Shown here in pieces: positions 7,676 through 17,427 of a stretch of DNA of 64,000 nucleotides; positions within the stretch are counted from its first letter, which is position 1, and each line of letters starts with the position of its first letter. Source of the stretch: Bacillota bacterium (lineage in GTDB: Bacteria; Bacillota; Clostridia; Lachnospirales; Lachnospiraceae). The position numbers and the translations under genes are program-made. Location: the NCBI GenBank assembly GCA_023458035.1, contig JAEXAX010000001.1:1-64000 (forward strand). Direction: 5' to 3'. The notes beneath the pieces are model-generated. The model was not told where the DNA came from. It saw only the letters and a program-made list of their open reading frames with translations, and searched no databases.

Positions 7676-9412
7676 TTATTCGCTCTCCTCACTCACGATC
7701 CTTCCTGCCTCCATTCTGAAGATCCGGTCACAGTCTCGGATCGTGCTCAGGCGGTGAGCAATGATGATCGCCGTTTTATTCTTCATCAGTCTAAACAGTG
7801 CCCGCTGAATATACACTTCTGTCAAAGTGTCGATATTACTGGTGGCTTCGTCCAGGATGACCAGATCGGGGTCCAGCAGTAACAGGCGAGCAATACACAA
7901 AAGCTGCAGCTGACCGTTTGATAACACACTCTGTTCCGGTGAAATGATCGTTTCATAGCCTAGCGGCAGATGCCTGATGGTATCATGCAAAAAAGCCTGT
8001 TTAGCTGCTTGAATAACGGCTTCCATATCTGCCTGCGGACTGCCGTAACGAAGATTATCCAGTACGGTTCCGTGAAAAATCCAAATGTCCTGCGGCACCA
8101 TACCGATCCGGCCGAATAATTCGTCATCTGAATAATCGGTCAACAAACGGTCAAACAAGCGAATCTCACCTGCTTCCGGTGCAAAATAGCGTAATAACAG
8201 CTGTACCAGAGTGGTCTTTCCACAGCCGGTTTTGCCGATCAGCGCAATTTTTTCTCCCGGTCGGATTGAAAATGTGATATCCTGCAGCACCGGTTGACCG
8301 GGCTGGTAAGAGAATCGGATATTCCGGAAATCTATTATCGACAATGACGAAACGACAGCCTCATCTGTCCTGCACGCCGAGTATTCACCGGCCGGCTTTT
8401 TCATGGAAGCTTGTTTCTCCATAATCTGTTTCAAAGGATATTGCTCACGCTCGGGCAATTCCAGAAAATCAAAAATTCTGGCTGTTGAGACGATAGCTGT
8501 TTGAAATTGGGCGATCACATTGGTCACTTCATTAAACGGCTTGGTATACTGGCGGACATAGGCCAGGAAATTTGATACCTCTCCAACAGTCAGATCTCCG
8601 GCCAGAGCTCGAAAAGCCGACAGCATGCCGACAACACAGAAAATCATATTGTTCAGCAAACGAGTGGACGGATTCGGCAACGAGGCATAAAACTGCCCCC
8701 ATAAGCCGGCGACTGCCAATTCATTATTGATTCGTTCAAAACGCTCTATCGCTTTTTGCTGATAGCCATATGTTACCACCAGCACCTCCTGCTGTTGCAG
8801 CTCCTTTGACAGAACTGACAGATCGGCGCGCAGAGCGGCCACCTGCCGATATGTACGATAGGTTCGTTTCGATATAAAGGACACAATCAGCACTGAAAAC
8901 GGCGTCATCGCTACGATAAACAGGCCGATCCAAAGATTTTGCCAAAGCATAAAGGCCATTGTTCCTGCCACCATCAAAATACCGGACACAAATACCATCA
9001 ACCCCTGCAGAATACCGTCGCTTAATTGCTCGGCATCGGCCAGGAAATAATTGACCAGTTTTCCCTTGCCCGACCGATCCACGGTTCCCACCGGCAGTCG
9101 ATCCAGCTTGGCAAATAACGCCTCGCGCAGCTGTCGCATTGTGGAGTTTGTCAAACGATGACAGGCCCGTTGCATTAAATATTGACACAGGGCAGTCAAA
9201 AGACTGATGCCCGCAGATTGAAGACAGATCAGTATTAGCTCGTAACGCCAATCGGAAGCTGTCACCATCCGATCTATAGCACGTCCGTTCAGCATAATTA
9301 ACAACAGCGTGCCGCCGGTCTGGATCAGAGCCGTTATCAACAATATGACATAGGCTCCTCGATACTGTGATGATAGGCGAAATAATTTCAACAGGGTTTG
9401 TTTTCTATTCAT
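7676..9412 (-). CDS. ABC exporter half-transporter, canonical Walker B half
   Basis: A 578-residue protein with a six-helix exporter membrane domain (about residues 1-310) and a C-terminal ATPase. Walker A is GKTGCGKTTL, the signature is the variant LSNGQLQLL, and Walker B is VILDEATSNID with the catalytic Glu intact; the H-loop is AHRLSTI. The chosen ATG (MNRKQTLLKLF) has GGAGG six bases ahead and overlaps the preceding gene by 8 bp; a longer in-frame extension would run back into that gene. With the upstream half it makes a heterodimeric exporter of the BmrCD / TM287-TM288 type, in which one ATP site is degenerate. The substrate (drug, lipid or peptide) cannot be read. Confidence 0.9.
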   Translation of the reverse strand: MNRKQTLLKLFRLSSQYRGAYVILLITALIQTGGTLLLIMLNGRAIDRMVTASDWRYELILICLQSAGISLLTALCQYLMQRACHRLTNSTMRQLREALFAKLDRLPVGTVDRSGKGKLVNYFLADAEQLSDGILQGLMVFVSGILMVAGTMAFMLWQNLWIGLFIVAMTPFSVLIVSFISKRTYRTYRQVAALRADLSVLSKELQQQEVLVVTYGYQQKAIERFERINNELAVAGLWGQFYASLPNPSTRLLNNMIFCVVGMLSAFRALAGDLTVGEVSNFLAYVRQYTKPFNEVTNVIAQFQTAIVSTARIFDFLELPEREQYPLKQIMEKQASMKKPAGEYSACRTDEAVVSSLSIIDFRNIRFSYQPGQPVLQDITFSIRPGEKIALIGKTGCGKTTLVQLLLRYFAPEAGEIRLFDRLLTDYSDDELFGRIGMVPQDIWIFHGTVLDNLRYGSPQADMEAVIQAAKQAFLHDTIRHLPLGYETIISPEQSVLSNGQLQLLCIARLLLLDPDLVILDEATSNIDTLTEVYIQRALFRLMKNKTAIIIAHRLSTIRDCDRIFRMEAGRIVSEESE

Positions 9413-11189
9413 GGCTGCCTCCCGCACTACCGCTCTCTTGAGATGCACAAATTTCCCGGTACAGTTCATTTGCGGCCAGCAGGCCGTCATGACTGCCAAA
9501 ACCCTGCAGCTGCCCATCCGCCAATACCGCGATATTGTTCAGACGACGGATATGCTCCACTTTTTGAGATATGATAACCATCAGTCTGACGCCCGGCCAC
9601 TGTTGTACAGACCGACGGATCTGTTCGATGGTTCGTTGATCAAGGGCGCTGAACGTATCATCCAAAATCAAACAAGCCGGCTTTCTAAGCAGGGCTCTGG
9701 CCAGGGCAAGTCGCTGTTTTTGACCGCCGGACAGATTTTTTCCTTCTTCGACAATCGGATGATCTAAGCCGTCCGGATAACGATCGACAAATTCCCAGGC
9801 ATCAGCAGCCTGCAAGGCTGCTATGATCTCTGTGTCTGAATACCCGTCCGCCATCAACATGTTTTCTCTGATCGACCCTTTTAAGATGGCCGCTTTTTGC
9901 GAAACGTAACCGATCAAGTGCTCCTGTTGGTGGATCTCAGACAACTGCCGCCCAAACAGAAGCACTTCGCCGCTGCCGCTGCTACGCAGTCCGGCCAGCA
10001 CCTGGGCCAAAGTCGATTTGCCGCTGCCGGTTCGTCCGATGATACCGAGGGCTTCTCCGGTCGGAATCGATAGGCTGATGCCTTCCAGACTCGGCAGACC
10101 GGCATTCGGATAAGTATAGGTCAGATTGCGGATAACCAGACTCTTGTCCGGCTCCGTTTGTGAATCCGGCGACTGCATCACGGCTTCCGGCAAACCCTGA
10201 GAAACTGCCCCGAGCTTGACAGTTTCTGTTTGCTCGCTCGTCGGCGAATCTTTCATTTCAAAATACACCGCTATACGTCTGCCTGAAGCTACTCCGCGTG
10301 ATATAATTCCGGCTACGTTACTGACTACCAGTACAGCAGCCGAGATCTGAAACATATAATTGATCAGGGCAATCAATGTGCCGCTCGTAAGGCTGCCGGC
10401 ATGAACGGACAGACCGCCCAAATACAGCAGACTGATAATACTGCCATTTAGAATGATAAGAGACAGCGGACTGAGTAACGCATTCAATCGACTGATTCGA
10501 TTGGCCAGTACATAGGTGTCCGTGTATAGGCCTTCCGCCCTCTTGCGTTCCCGTTCAAAGGCTCGAAAGCCACGCACAAAGCGCAGACCTCCGCCGATAT
10601 CCGCTACATGACGGGAAATGCGGGCCAACAGGCTCTGATTCTCTTTATATAAAGGTAACATCAGATGCAGGATCAGCCAAAGCAGAACAGACATAGCTGC
10701 TGTAATCAGCAAAAACAGCCAAAGAAACTGAGGTGCCAGAAAGCCGGCAAGCACGGTTGCTCCGAGCACAATAAAGGGGGCTCGTAATAACAAACGGATA
10801 GACATGGCGATCGCCAGCTGGATCTGTTCACTGTCACTGGTCAATGCCGTCATCACCTCACTTTGTTCAAAGCCCGCTCTCTCTTCAAGATTCAGCTTCT
10901 GAATATATTGCCATATTTTTTTACGAATGGATGTTCCCGTCCCCTGCGAGGCGATTGCCGCCTGATATTGGGCATAGATCGCCAAAGCAAAGCCCAGTAA
11001 GCTTAACCCCAGGATCAAAGCGCCGTATTTCCAGATCACTCCCGTATCCCGGAGGGCGACGCCGCTGTCGATCATGGCCGCTACAAAAGTCGGTACCATG
11101 ATCTCAAACAGCGCCTCTAAAAATTTACCGCCGGAACCGAAGATAAACTGCCATCTATATTGTTTCACATAGGCTTTTAACCACCCCAT
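9405..11189 (-). CDS. ABC exporter half-transporter, degenerate Walker B half
   Basis: A 594-residue partner of the next gene: membrane domain (about residues 15-310), then an ATPase with Walker A GRTGSGKSTLA, a normal signature LSGGQKQRLAL and Walker B CLILDDTFSALD. Here Asp replaces the catalytic Glu. An Asp in one half combined with a variant signature (LSNGQ) in the other is the known arrangement of asymmetric heterodimeric exporters. The start used is the ATG giving MGWLKAYVKQYRW, which has GGGAG 6-7 bases upstream. An earlier ATG, overlapping the recG stop as TAATG, is possible but lacks a ribosome site. It is probably co-transcribed with recG. Confidence 0.88.
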   Translation of the reverse strand: MGWLKAYVKQYRWQFIFGSGGKFLEALFEIMVPTFVAAMIDSGVALRDTGVIWKYGALILGLSLLGFALAIYAQYQAAIASQGTGTSIRKKIWQYIQKLNLEERAGFEQSEVMTALTSDSEQIQLAIAMSIRLLLRAPFIVLGATVLAGFLAPQFLWLFLLITAAMSVLLWLILHLMLPLYKENQSLLARISRHVADIGGGLRFVRGFRAFERERKRAEGLYTDTYVLANRISRLNALLSPLSLIILNGSIISLLYLGGLSVHAGSLTSGTLIALINYMFQISAAVLVVSNVAGIISRGVASGRRIAVYFEMKDSPTSEQTETVKLGAVSQGLPEAVMQSPDSQTEPDKSLVIRNLTYTYPNAGLPSLEGISLSIPTGEALGIIGRTGSGKSTLAQVLAGLRSSGSGEVLLFGRQLSEIHQQEHLIGYVSQKAAILKGSIRENMLMADGYSDTEIIAALQAADAWEFVDRYPDGLDHPIVEEGKNLSGGQKQRLALARALLRKPACLILDDTFSALDQRTIEQIRRSVQQWPGVRLMVIISQKVEHIRRLNNIAVLADGQLQGFGSHDGLLAANELYREICASQESGSAGGSHE

Positions 11190-11227
11190 AGTGTACTCCC
11201 GATTCATTTTAGTGCTGATCCCGGACA

Positions 11228-13276
11228 TTAGTTCAGAATCATTTTTTGTTTTCGTTTCGCCAGTTCCTGTCGCAACATGATATGCTCCTGCTGCTCCAGT
11301 TGCAGATCGTCCTTCAGCAATTGCTCCACATCTGCTGCCGCATCCTTTAACAGACTACTGTCCCGATAAATATCGGCCAGCGCAAAGGCCATGTCTCCGC
11401 TTTGGCGGATTCCCAGCAGATCACCGGCTCCGCGTAGTCTGAGGTCCTCCTCGGCAATATGAAAACCATCGTTGGAAGTGACCATGATCTGTAGTCTTTC
11501 ATTGATAGAATTTCCCTTTGCGGCATCGACAAAAATACAATAAGACTGAGCTGCACTTCGTCCCACCCTGCCTCGCAGCTGATGCAGCGCTGCCATACCG
11601 AAGCGTTCGGCATTTTCGATCAACATGACCGTGGCATTCGGTACATTAATACCGACCTCCACCACAGTAGTCGAGATCAGGATGTGAATATCTCCCGCCG
11701 CAAAGGCGTCCATGATCTCATTTTTTTGCTTCGGCTTCATCCTTCCGTGCAAGATTTCGATTCGAATATAATCCGGGAAGCTGGGCCTGATCTTCGGCAG
11801 GTAGCCGATCACGCTCTCAACCGGAATTTCCTCATTATCCTCTACCATCGGACAAATCACATAGGCCTGATGCCCCTTCTCCAGTTCTTCGGCCATAAAG
11901 CGATAGGCTGCCTGTCGTTTGTCGGCTGTGATACAGACATTTTTAATTGGCAGTCTGCCCGCCGGCTTTTCACGAATCACGCTGATGGTCAGATCACCAT
12001 ACAGCAGAGTCGCCAACGTGCGCGGGATCGGAGTTGCGCTCATAATGATGTTATGTACCTGCGCTCCCTTATCTGTCAGACTTTTCCGTTGCAATACACC
12101 GAAACGGTGTTGTTCATCCGTAATACTGAGCAATAGACGCGGTATCTCAACGTCCTCCTGAATCAAGGCATGGGTACCGATCACCAGACAACCGGGGGCG
12201 GCGGCCACAGCCGCCTTCGTTTCTCGTTTTTGCTTAGCTGTTAATGAACCGGTCATCAGAAATACCCGCCTGGTGATCCCGGCGGCAGACAGCAGTTCCA
12301 AAAAATCAGCATAATGCTGTTTGGCCAGCACTTCAGTCGGAACCATCAGCGCAGAGCTGTAGCCGGCTTCACTGACCGTTATCATGGCCAATAGTGCCAG
12401 AATGGTCTTACCGGAACCGACATCTCCCTGTAGCAGCCGTCTAAGCAGGCATCCAGCCTGCAAATCATGTTGAATTTCCTGCCATGCCTGCTGCTGTCCG
12501 GCAGTCAAATGATACGGCAGGCTTTGAAGAAGCGCCGCCGTATCCAGCCCCGCCTCGACCGGCGGCATCTGCGTTGTCTGTGGATCGATCCAACGTTCCT
12601 GTTTACTTTGCAGTAAAAAGTAAAAGAACTCTTCATAAACCAGACGATTTCTGCCTAAAATCAGCTCATTCTGAGAATGCGGGAAATGCATCTGTTCGAC
12701 TGCATATCGCAAATGAGCCAGCTTACGTTTTCGCCGAAGCTGCTCCGGCAACCGCTCATCCCAGCCATCGACCAGGGGCAACGCCTGCCTGACAGCCTGC
12801 TGCATGACATTTTTGCCAATACCCTTAGGCAAACTGTAGACCGGTACTAATCCACGACATTTTTCCTCGTACTGCTCCTCCGAATAAAACTCCGGCTGAA
12901 TCATGGAAAATCTATTTCCCTTTCTCGATAATCGACCGTAAAACACATAGAAGGCTCCGGAACGTAGCTGGTGCTTAATGAAGGGAGCATTAAACCAGGT
13001 CACAGTCACATTGGCAGTACCGGAAAGCAGTACAGAGGTAACCATCGGCTTATGATTACGCGTCAGCAGAACCGGAGCCTGTTTGATGACCCCGGCCACC
13101 GCCACCGTTTCTCCATTTTCGTGTAAACGGATATCTGTTACCTCCGGATAGGAAATATAGGTACGTGGATAATAATTCAAGATATCATCTACTGTTTCGA
13201 TATCAATTTGCTTAAATTTTTGTACCAGCTTGGGACCGATCCCCTTTAAAGCCGATACAGCATCTGTTCCCTGCAT
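11228..13276 (-). CDS. recG: ATP-dependent DNA helicase RecG
   Basis: A 682-residue branch-migration helicase that remodels stalled forks and recombination intermediates. The order is an N-terminal wedge/OB domain (about 1-230; ALKGIGPKLVQKF at the start), then two helicase domains with Walker A QGDVGSGKTILA, motif II TDEQHRFG (a DEAH-like DEQH), motif III MSATPIPRTLA, and motif VI QLRGRVGRS. All are complete and the length is normal. An AAAGGA ribosome site precedes the ATG. It is followed directly by the ABC exporter genes. Confidence 0.97.
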   Translation of the reverse strand: MQGTDAVSALKGIGPKLVQKFKQIDIETVDDILNYYPRTYISYPEVTDIRLHENGETVAVAGVIKQAPVLLTRNHKPMVTSVLLSGTANVTVTWFNAPFIKHQLRSGAFYVFYGRLSRKGNRFSMIQPEFYSEEQYEEKCRGLVPVYSLPKGIGKNVMQQAVRQALPLVDGWDERLPEQLRRKRKLAHLRYAVEQMHFPHSQNELILGRNRLVYEEFFYFLLQSKQERWIDPQTTQMPPVEAGLDTAALLQSLPYHLTAGQQQAWQEIQHDLQAGCLLRRLLQGDVGSGKTILALLAMITVSEAGYSSALMVPTEVLAKQHYADFLELLSAAGITRRVFLMTGSLTAKQKRETKAAVAAAPGCLVIGTHALIQEDVEIPRLLLSITDEQHRFGVLQRKSLTDKGAQVHNIIMSATPIPRTLATLLYGDLTISVIREKPAGRLPIKNVCITADKRQAAYRFMAEELEKGHQAYVICPMVEDNEEIPVESVIGYLPKIRPSFPDYIRIEILHGRMKPKQKNEIMDAFAAGDIHILISTTVVEVGINVPNATVMLIENAERFGMAALHQLRGRVGRSAAQSYCIFVDAAKGNSINERLQIMVTSNDGFHIAEEDLRLRGAGDLLGIRQSGDMAFALADIYRDSSLLKDAAADVEQLLKDDLQLEQQEHIMLRQELAKRKQKMILN

Positions 13277-13307
13277 AATAATATCCTTTACTGCGTTCTC
13301 TGATATG

Positions 13308-13346
13308 AAAATGGGAAACCGTCAGTCACTGACAGCTTCCCATTTT
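13308..13346 (-). terminator. hairpin between fakA and recG
   Basis: Long imperfect hairpin: outer arms AAAATGGGAA / TTCCCATTTT, with an inner GTCAG/CTGAC stem. T-rich sequence flanks it on both strands. It begins only 30 bp from the recG start, leaving no room for a recG promoter after it, so it may attenuate rather than fully stop transcription. Confidence 0.6.
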
Positions 13347-13356
13347 TGTTCTTTCT

Positions 13357-15024
13357 TTACTCAGCCGAGAATACATAATAATAAACCGGTTGACCTCCGA
13401 AATGGCATTCCACCTCAACTCCCGGATAGGCCTCGGTGATATGGGCTGCCAATACACCGGCATCTTCCTCGGTAACACCTTCGCCATAGAAAATGCTAAA
13501 GACCTCTCTGTCATCTTCCAGCATCAGTTTGGCTGTTTCCATGGCTGTATCAAACAATTCGGTACCGACAGATAATAAGCCATGATCACCGAGTCCCATA
13601 AAGTCACCCTGATGAATCTCCTTATCATCAATCTTTGTATCACGAACCGCATACGTTACCTGTCCGGTTGCTACCAGTGAGATTGCCTCCATAAAGCTTT
13701 CGGTATTCTCTTCTACCGGCGCTCCATCCATATAACCGATCAATGCGGAAATACACTGCGGCACAGTCGTACTTGGGATAACGATGATATTCTTGTCCTT
13801 TGTCATGGCCTTGGCTTGATTGGCTGCCAGAATAATATTCTTATTATTCGGGAAAATGTAAATATTATGAGCCGGAACCTGATCGATGGCTTTTAACATG
13901 TCATCGGTACTCGGGTTCATGGTCTGTCCGCCGCGAATGATATAATCAGCGCCCAGGGAGTTAAGCATATCCGCCATGCCATCACCTGATGATACGCAGA
14001 TAAAGCCATTTTCCTTAGTCGGCTTCTTGGCCATCCGTTCTGCCTCCTGGCGGGCTGCCATCTTCAAGGAATCCTTGATCAGCTTTTCCTGATGCTCCAG
14101 ACGCATATTGTCAATCTTGATCTTGGATAAGGAACCGTAGGTTAAAGCCTTACTTAGAGCCTGACCGGGATCATTGGTATGAACATGGATCTTGATCACA
14201 TTTTCATCTGCTACCACTACCAGAGAGTCACCGATCGAAGATAGATAATTCTTCAGCTGATCTTCCATTTCCTCGGTCGCCTCACCTGCCAGATCAATAA
14301 TAAATTCTGTACAGTAGCCGAACTTGATATCTGCTTCCGGCATATCCGTACCGACAGCTGCCTGAACAACTGCAGCCGGCGCCACAAAATCAAGCGCGAT
14401 TTCTTTTCCGAGGAAGCCGTCAAAGGCTCCCTTTAGGATTTCCAACAGGCCCTGTCCACCGGAATCAACTACCCCGGCTTCTTTTAACACCGGTAACATC
14501 TCCGGTGTTTTGGACAATGTATCCTCCGCTTTGGCAATGACTGCCCGCAGGAAGTCCTCCATCTTGATGTCTTCCTGCAAAGCCAGCACAGCCGCCTCCT
14601 CAGCCGCTCTCCGGGCCACTGTCAGGATGGTCCCCTCCTTCGGTTTCATAACCGACTTGTAGGCCGTTTCTACCGCCTTATCAAAGGCTTCCGCCAAAAC
14701 CGGCACCGTAACTTCATCATGAGTCTTGACAATCTTGGTGAATCCTCGCAGCAACTGCGATAAGATCACACCGGAGTTGCCTCTGGCACCACGTAATGCT
14801 CCGGAAGAGATCGCCTTACATACCGCTTGCATAGAAATCTCAGTCACGGCTGCCACTTCTGCGGCAGCTGCCATAATGGTCATTGTCATATTGGTACCAG
14901 TGTCGCCATCCGGAACCGGAAAAACATTTAACTCATTGATCCATTCTTTTTTGACCTCGATATTTTTAGCACCGGCCAAAAACATTTTTTTCAGCAGTGC
15001 GGCATCTATCAATTTGTTTTGCAA
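13357..15024 (-). CDS. fakA: Fatty acid kinase subunit A (DAK2/DegV fusion, YloV)
   Basis: A 555-residue FakA/YloV protein. The N-terminal DhaL (DAK2) kinase domain (about 1-200) has the nucleotide and Mg site PVPDGDTGTNM, plus GARGNSGVILSQLLRG and DSGGQGL. A central domain follows, and the C terminus (about 310-555) is DegV-like. With a separate FakB protein it phosphorylates exogenous fatty acids so that they can enter phospholipid synthesis. It follows asp23 by about 20 bp, the asp23-fakA (yloU-yloV) order that is common in Firmicutes. No fakB is seen in the window. Confidence 0.93.
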   Translation of the reverse strand: MQNKLIDAALLKKMFLAGAKNIEVKKEWINELNVFPVPDGDTGTNMTMTIMAAAAEVAAVTEISMQAVCKAISSGALRGARGNSGVILSQLLRGFTKIVKTHDEVTVPVLAEAFDKAVETAYKSVMKPKEGTILTVARRAAEEAAVLALQEDIKMEDFLRAVIAKAEDTLSKTPEMLPVLKEAGVVDSGGQGLLEILKGAFDGFLGKEIALDFVAPAAVVQAAVGTDMPEADIKFGYCTEFIIDLAGEATEEMEDQLKNYLSSIGDSLVVVADENVIKIHVHTNDPGQALSKALTYGSLSKIKIDNMRLEHQEKLIKDSLKMAARQEAERMAKKPTKENGFICVSSGDGMADMLNSLGADYIIRGGQTMNPSTDDMLKAIDQVPAHNIYIFPNNKNIILAANQAKAMTKDKNIIVIPSTTVPQCISALIGYMDGAPVEENTESFMEAISLVATGQVTYAVRDTKIDDKEIHQGDFMGLGDHGLLSVGTELFDTAMETAKLMLEDDREVFSIFYGEGVTEEDAGVLAAHITEAYPGVEVECHFGGQPVYYYVFSAE

Positions 15025-15045
15025 CGTTTACGTCCTCCTCTAACC

Positions 15046-15405
15046 TTAGTCAATAACTCTTACACCTTCCACATGGATCCTCACTTGATCTACTTCCAAG
15101 CCCATAAATTGCTTTAATTTATAACGCACGTTGGAAGACAGGTTATCGGCCACTGTGGCAATATTGACGCCATAGGATACAATGACGTGAAATGCAAGGG
15201 AAACCTTACCTTCATCGGTCATTGAAACCCGAATACCCTTGCTCAAATATTCTCTCTTTAATAATTGTACCAGCCCATCGGTCATCCGTGTGCCGGCCAT
15301 ACCGACGATCCCAAAGCATTCTACCGCTACCGAACCAGCATATTTCGCAATGACTTCCGTATTTATGGTTACTTGTCCCAATTCGTTTGAATATTCACTA
15401 CCCAT
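15046..15405 (-). CDS. Asp23/Gls24 family envelope stress protein (YloU)
   Basis: A 119-residue small soluble protein of the Asp23/Gls24 family. Diagnostic segments are GQVTINTEVIAKYAGSVAVE-like at the N terminus, CFGIVGMAG, and DEGKVSLAFHVIVSYGVNI. Family members sit beneath the cell membrane and are tied to envelope stress and alkaline shock; the exact function is unknown. It lies between ligA and fakA with short gaps, so it belongs to the rluF-ligA-asp23-fakA transcript. Confidence 0.92.
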   Translation of the reverse strand: MGSEYSNELGQVTINTEVIAKYAGSVAVECFGIVGMAGTRMTDGLVQLLKREYLSKGIRVSMTDEGKVSLAFHVIVSYGVNIATVADNLSSNVRYKLKQFMGLEVDQVRIHVEGVRVID

Positions 15406-15435
15406 ACCTTACCCTCCATATTATAATCTAATATA

Positions 15436-17427
15436 TTATACCTGATTTTGCTTCAAAAAGGAATATACAAATTCCTCTTCCGATATGATGGGAATCCCAA
15501 GCGCCTTGGCTTTCTTATTCTTGCCGCTGTTAGAGGTCACATCATTATTGATCAGGCAGTCTGTCTTGGCGCTGACAGAACCTGTTACCTGCCCTCCCAA
15601 GCGTTCAATTTCAGTCTTTAACGCATCCCGATTCGGATAATTCTGTAGGCTGCCGGTGATCACAAAGGTTTTTCCGACCAATGATTGATCTGTTTCTTGC
15701 TTCCCATAATCACTGACATCCAGTCTAACCTCGGCCAATATGCGATCCAGTTCAGCTGCCCGGTTCGCATCGGCAAAATAAGCCTCCATCGAAGCTGCCA
15801 GAACCCTGCCGATCCCTTCGATCTGTTCAAGCTCCTCAGCTCCGGCCAAACGCAAACGCTCAAACGATCCCGCAAAATGACGCAAAACCTGTTTGGCCAT
15901 GGCCTGTCCGATGCCGTCAATACCAAGACCATATAGAAGCGCAGCCGGCTTTACGGCTCTGGCCGCCTCAATTCCCTGAGCCAGCTTTGACCAGGATTTT
16001 TCTCCCATGCCCTCCAGGCTGCAAATCTGTTCACTGTAGGACTCCAGTCGGAAAATATCCGACAATTGATGCAGCAGGCCGGCTCCGACCAACTTTTCCA
16101 GCGTCGCCTCCGACAGCCCCTCTATATTCATGGCATTACGGCTGACGAAATGTGTCAGCAATTTAATCCGCTTGGCCAAACAGTCCGGATTCGGACACAT
16201 CAGCACCTCCGTTTCGTTGCTCCGATCAATTTGGGTCGGTTCATCACATACCGGACAGTGTTTCGGTATTTCCAGTCGATCACTGCCTGTCAGGTTTTCA
16301 CTAATCTGTGGAATGATCATATTGGCCTTATAAACTGTAATCCGATCTCCGATTCCGAGCCGTAGCTGCTTCATCATAGTGATATTATGGACTGATGCCC
16401 GACTGACACTGGTTCCCTCCAGTTCAACCGGATCAAACACCGCCACCGGATTGATGCTGCCGGTTCGGGAAGCAGACCATTCGATACGCCGCAGTGTCGT
16501 CACGGCTGTTTCATCCTGCCACTTAAAGGCAATAGCGCTGCGCGGAAACTTATTGGTCACGCCCAGACTGTCGCCGTAAGCAATATCGTCAAATTCACAG
16601 ACTAAACCATCCGACGGAATCGGATATGTATTGATGGCCTTTTGAAAATACGCTACCCTCTCCGCGATCTCATCCGCCCTGCAACGATATGCCTCAACCA
16701 CTTCAAATCCCTGTTCTCTTAGCCAGTTCAGTTCTGCCAGTCGGCTGTTATTATGAACGGCAGTCTGATCTGTTCCCTCTTCGCCTGCCTGTATTAAGCC
16801 AAAGGCTACAAACCGAATATGTCGTTCGGCGGCGATGCGGCTATCCAGCTGTCGAACAGAACCGCTGCAAAGATTACGCGGATTCTTATACCGATTTTCC
16901 ACAGCTGTGATAGACGTATTGATGCGCTCAAAATCATCATATCGAATGATCGCCTCGCCGCGTAAAATCAATTTCCCCTGATACGGTATCTGCAAAGGAA
17001 GATTATCAAATACTCTGGCATTCCCGGTAATCTCTTCTCCGATCACTCCGTTTCCTCTGGTCACGGCTCGGATCAGGCAACCTTCTTCATACTGCAGAAC
17101 GACGGTCAGGCCATCCAATTTCCATGAAAGGACCACCGAATGATCACCGGCAAAGGCGGCCAGCACATCCACTTCCTTGGTTTTATTTAGCGATAACATC
17201 GGTCTGGTATGCTCGACCTTTGGCAGACTGTTTACGACCGCATAGCCGACCCGCTGGGTCGGACTGCCGCTTAATATGATGCCGCTGCTTTTTTCCAATT
17301 CTTCCAGTTCATCATATAACCGGTCATATTCGATATTTGGCATCAGTTCCCGATCCTCAGTATAATAAGCGCGGGCTGCCTGATTTAATTTTGTTGTCAA
17401 TTCCTGAATTCTGGCTCGAACGTTCAT
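15436..17427 (-). CDS. ligA: NAD-dependent DNA ligase
   Basis: A 663-residue replicative ligase. Domain Ia (YDRLYDELEELE) is followed by the adenylation motif KLDG with the active Lys at 103, then an OB domain and a four-Cys zinc finger (CPVCDEP through MCPNPDC). Tandem helix-hairpin-helix motifs and a C-terminal BRCT domain (LVGKTFVITGSLQ) complete the protein. The ATG has GGGAG 7 bases upstream, and the N terminus aligns with LigA from its first residues, so the start is firm. It nevertheless lies 71 bp inside the rluF gene. Confidence 0.97.
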   Translation of the reverse strand: MNVRARIQELTTKLNQAARAYYTEDRELMPNIEYDRLYDELEELEKSSGIILSGSPTQRVGYAVVNSLPKVEHTRPMLSLNKTKEVDVLAAFAGDHSVVLSWKLDGLTVVLQYEEGCLIRAVTRGNGVIGEEITGNARVFDNLPLQIPYQGKLILRGEAIIRYDDFERINTSITAVENRYKNPRNLCSGSVRQLDSRIAAERHIRFVAFGLIQAGEEGTDQTAVHNNSRLAELNWLREQGFEVVEAYRCRADEIAERVAYFQKAINTYPIPSDGLVCEFDDIAYGDSLGVTNKFPRSAIAFKWQDETAVTTLRRIEWSASRTGSINPVAVFDPVELEGTSVSRASVHNITMMKQLRLGIGDRITVYKANMIIPQISENLTGSDRLEIPKHCPVCDEPTQIDRSNETEVLMCPNPDCLAKRIKLLTHFVSRNAMNIEGLSEATLEKLVGAGLLHQLSDIFRLESYSEQICSLEGMGEKSWSKLAQGIEAARAVKPAALLYGLGIDGIGQAMAKQVLRHFAGSFERLRLAGAEELEQIEGIGRVLAASMEAYFADANRAAELDRILAEVRLDVSDYGKQETDQSLVGKTFVITGSLQNYPNRDALKTEIERLGGQVTGSVSAKTDCLINNDVTSNSGKNKKAKALGIPIISEEEFVYSFLKQNQV

